Positions 61,545-64,000 of a stretch of 64,000 bases of DNA are shown here, in pieces. This DNA comes from Manis javanica (lineage: Eukaryota; Chordata; Mammalia; Pholidota; Manidae): positions 12,082,501 through 12,146,500 of the forward strand of contig NC_133167.1 of the NCBI RefSeq assembly GCF_040802235.1. Reading direction: 5' to 3'. Each line of letters starts with the position of its first letter. Within the stretch, counting starts at the first letter, position 1. The notes beneath the pieces were generated by a model. It worked only from the letters and a program-made list of their open reading frames with translations. It searched no databases and had not been told where the DNA came from. The position numbers were made by a program, and so were the translations under genes.

Positions 61545-62187
61545 GTGCCTCATATCGAAATTACCGAGTATCATAATTCTTCCAAGTGGTAAAGATACCT
61601 CAAGACAAATGCTGGGCATGGAAGCCACAGGACATAAATCTGCAAAGAAGTAAAAAGCTAACCTTTTCAAACAATATTGCTTCTCTCTCACTTACCAACT
61701 TTACATTTCCCTGTATGGCCCCGGAAGATGACTGGTCAGCCAGAGACGGGTAAGATTCCTCAAGGGAGGAACAACCTAAGACAGGCACAGTCGCAGGGAG
61801 GCCATCAGGTGAGAAATTGGGGATCAACAGAGGTGAGGCTCAGAACCTCACCCCCCCTGTTTTGAGAGAAATCTTCTGCATCTGTGGATGTTTTGTTGCC
61901 CTTGTCTAGCCTGGATTAACACTTAGTCTACAGGCACACACCTGATCACCTGATCATCTACATTTGCCCTCTTACAGCACTAGACTATGTTTTCTACCTT
62001 CATCTTGCATCTACCTACCACTTCAGCATTTTATTAAAAATAATAATAATGATAATAAGGGAGAAATGTGGGATTCACATATAAATCAAGTATAAAAATC
62101 AAACAGATATTCATATTTGACCTGATTGTTTATAGTTCATGATGCGTGATCAAAACCGAAAGTTTCTGTGATGAATGCCCTTGCACT

Positions 62188-62254
62188 GTTCACCATGTAA
62201 GAACTTATTCACTATGTAAGAATTCGTTCACCATGTAAGAACTTGTTCGCTATG
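62188..62254. repeat. 19-bp tandem repeat inside the retro-insertion
   Basis: Three full units (62188-62206, 62207-62225, 62226-62244) and half a fourth (62245-62254) of the pattern gttcaccatgtaagaactt. Units 1 and 3 are identical; unit 2 differs at a few positions. Confidence 0.93.
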
Positions 62255-62358
62255 CTTCAGAAAATTGGAGACTGTTGAGAATTAGGCTTGGGGTGGATTA
62301 ATGATTGTGCATTGAGTCCCCTATACAGAATTTTATTGTTGTTAACAACCATTTGATC

Positions 62359-62364
62359 AATAAA
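62359..62364 (+). terminator. Polyadenylation signal of the retro-insertion's source transcript
   Basis: AATAAA, about 18 bases before the A tail, which is the normal distance to a cleavage site. It marks the insertion as a copy of a polyadenylated RNA on the + strand. Confidence 0.85.
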
Positions 62365-62391
62365 TATGAGAGATGCCCTCTCAAAAAAAAA

Positions 62392-62408
62392 AGAAAATAA
62401 TTGCTTTC
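62392..62408. repeat. Target-site duplication, right copy
   Basis: agaaaataattgctttc, identical to 61528-61544. Confidence 0.97.
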
Positions 62409-62465
62409 TTTTCCTGAGCCACTAAATGTTGGGTTAGTTTGTTACTCAGCAACAACTAAGTACTG

Positions 62466-64000
62466 CACCTGTGAAAGGAATCTAATGCCTCAGCTGAGAG
62501 GAGGAGGGCAATACAAAGGCTGTTCTTAGCCTCTTAACATCATATCCATAGCAAGTGGAGGGAATTGACATCAAGGACAGGCAGAACCCAAGCATATATA
62601 TATATATGGAGTCAAAATGAAAATTTGTGGGCAGGTCACTAAGTGGTCAGCTTGAATTAGTGGCTTGCAGGAGAGTTTTCCATTTTAAACAGACTCTGAA
62701 TGTAGTTTTCCACTCTGTCTTTTTGGTTTTCAAACCTAGGGATTTCCTTTGTCCTCGTTGCCCTCACACCCTTCCATCTGCATTCTTCTCTGCAGACATT
62801 CTGCTGACCTCACCAAGAGCCACCCAGGTGAGATGAGACTGGCACTGATATCCTAGGGCAGTGTAAGCAGGTCTTTCATAGGAAGGATGATGGCAAAAGT
62901 CACCTCTTATTTAGTTGAAGCAAATAAATGGATACTGTGGATTATGCTCTTGTTTTTGAAATCTTGAAGAGAGAAATTCCCTAAATCTTTTCACTAATTT
63001 AGAAATTCAGCTGAGAGTATTTTACTATTCAGATAGCTTCCCTGCCTAAGCTTCACCGTTAGAGAGCTTAATATCAGCTATTTTTCATATTTTGACTCCA
63101 TAATTAGTGTTTAATTTTGATAGGATATTTCATCTTTTCTAAAAATGTAATACTTATTTTAGTTGAAAACTTTTTATGGGGACATGACTTTTTAACAACT
63201 GGACTATTTAAACTCAGTCATCTGCTGTGACCCCTTACTTAGAAGTAGACCTGATATTTTAAGTAGTCCTCCCTAGAGGGCGCCATATCCTCACTTCAGG
63301 ACTTGATCTTTCCAATGCTGGCTGCCGGCCCCTAATACCATGTGAGGCTGAAGCCCTTTATACAACACTGGAATGTTCTAGTAAATCTATTCGCAGTGGA
63401 CATTTCGTTGTAACATGATAAATGCACAACTTTCTGGATGTGTTTTGTTTCAACATTATAGCCAGTGCAACACAGTTTATGAAAGGAGGCAAGAATGTTA
63501 ATTTGGCATGGTTATGGTTGTTAAATTGTAGTCCTGGTCTGCGTCACACAGTGACCTGTGGAATACTGTGGGCAGACAGCTGATGGAGTATTGGATAGAA
63601 TGCTAAGGACGGATTTGATGGACCTGTGCTCTCGTATTGTGTACATCTCTTAAAGAAGGTACTTACCCCACGGGCACTTCATTTTCCTCCGCTGTAAGAT
63701 AGGAGAGCTGGTCTTCATTCCTTTCCTGGTCCCACGGTGATGTGATCTTTGCTATATAACAACAGTTCTTTTCGTTTTGGAGAGGAAGTGATACTACAGC
63801 TCCTAACTGCTAATTCTAAGGAAATTTAGGTAGTTACCCAGGGACTTTTTGGTCAGCCTGCAGAAAACATCTTAAATTTTGAGAAAAAAAATGACAGCTG
63901 ATTATTGAACACCAACAATGTTAATTTACGTATCTTCTTAAAACATGAAGATTTTCATAAAATCAGCATGAAGTATTGACTTAATCCTGGCTCAGAGGAA
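62466..64000. other. Intronic sequence to the window end; nothing coding
   Basis: A short (TA)n lies at about 62594-62607. A MIR-like remnant may occupy 63595-63730 ('ttcattttcctccgctgtaa'). A candidate CTCF site is listed separately. No DOCK10 exon 2 was seen. Confidence 0.5.
63267..63283 (+). promoter_or_regulatory. Candidate CTCF motif
   Basis: tcctccctagagggcgcc carries the core YAGRKGGCR of the CTCF consensus exactly (tagagggcg) plus the preceding C. The first three upstream positions are weaker (tcc instead of cca). This is a motif match only; occupancy is unknown. Confidence 0.35.

Larger units (their letters stand above)
61545..62391 (+). mobile_element. L1-mobilised retro-insertion, 847 bp, family unassigned
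   Basis: The hallmarks of L1-driven reverse transcription are all visible. There are identical 17-bp flanking duplications at a site close to the L1 endonuclease preference (AT|AGAAAA), a polyadenylation signal AATAAA at 62359-62364, and an A tail beginning about 18 bases later (62383-62391). There is no long open frame. At 62063-62085 a purine-rich stretch leads into TGTGGGATTC, which looks like a polypurine tract followed by the start of a retroviral LTR. The segment 62070-62382 could therefore be U3-R, making this a processed copy of a retroviral-type transcript. That reading is inference; a lineage-specific SINE-like or composite element is the alternative. Confidence 0.85.
61190..62465 (+). 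repeat. MLT1-like LTR, split by a later insertion
   Basis: The left part (61190-61544) has the 'cactttggccaatgagatgg' landmark. The right part (62392-62465) has 'gagccactaaatgttgggtt' and 'agtttgttactcagcaacaa', the typical MLT1 3' end. The two halves are joined when the intervening 847-bp insertion and one target duplication are removed. This dates the insertion as younger than the LTR. Confidence 0.7.
31907..64000 (+). other. DOCK10: 5' part of DOCK10 intron 1
   Basis: From the exon 1 donor to the window end I found no segment encoding the next residues of DOCK10 (the conserved LEPLDYE region that opens exon 2 of DOCK-D proteins). Intron 1 is therefore longer than 32 kb. It contains old repeats, several microsatellites and one young-looking retro-insertion. 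Very long first introns are typical of DOCK-D genes and often hold enhancers and alternative promoters. Confidence 0.8.

Noticed and set aside
61677..61865. 62-codon plus-strand frame inside the retro-insertion, considered as a retroviral protein remnant
   Set aside because: It is short, with no recognisable retroviral motif. The non-coding evidence (tail, signal, duplications) is much stronger than any coding claim.

Overview
This is mammalian nuclear DNA. It holds one recognisable protein-coding segment in 64 kb, surrounded by ancient placental-mammal repeats (L1M, L2, MIR, MaLR/ERVL-type LTRs, MER5A, Tigger1) and ordinary microsatellites. The only gene piece I can name is the first coding exon of DOCK10 (31778-31906, + strand). 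It lies in a strong CpG island (about 31262-32420) that is very probably the DOCK10 promoter. DOCK10 (zizimin-3) is a DOCK-D family exchange factor for Rho GTPases (CDC42/RAC), best known from lymphocytes.

Layout. Positions 1-31261 are 5' intergenic sequence with no gene I can support. It is a mosaic of old repeats, including a nearly complete Tigger1 DNA transposon (24691-27030) with both terminal inverted repeats and a TA target duplication. Positions 31262-32420 are the CpG-island promoter, 5' UTR region, exon 1 and splice donor. Positions 31907-64000 are the start of DOCK10 intron 1. The second exon does not occur in the window, so intron 1 exceeds 32 kb.

The youngest-looking insertion is an 847-bp retrotransposed sequence at 61545-62391. 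It has perfect 17-bp target-site duplications, a polyadenylation signal and an A tail, and it interrupts an older MLT1-like LTR. It carries a 19-bp tandem repeat, and its 3' third could be the U3-R end of a retroviral-type transcript copied by L1 machinery. I could not assign it to a named family.

Organism. The DOCK10 exon resembles the human protein as I remember it but differs in the alanine/arginine tract. I saw no primate Alu, rodent B1/B2, carnivore tRNA-Lys SINE, ruminant Bov or equine ERE element. A placental mammal outside those groups is the best guess; I cannot name the order.

I found no new multi-gene system. The most useful leads are the 847-bp retro-insertion, the species-specific change in DOCK10 exon 1, a possible upstream ORF in the DOCK10 promoter, and two head-to-head L1 fragments with overlapping content. 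Repeat boundaries were read by eye and are approximate unless a duplication fixes them. Repeat family names come from memory of consensus sequences.
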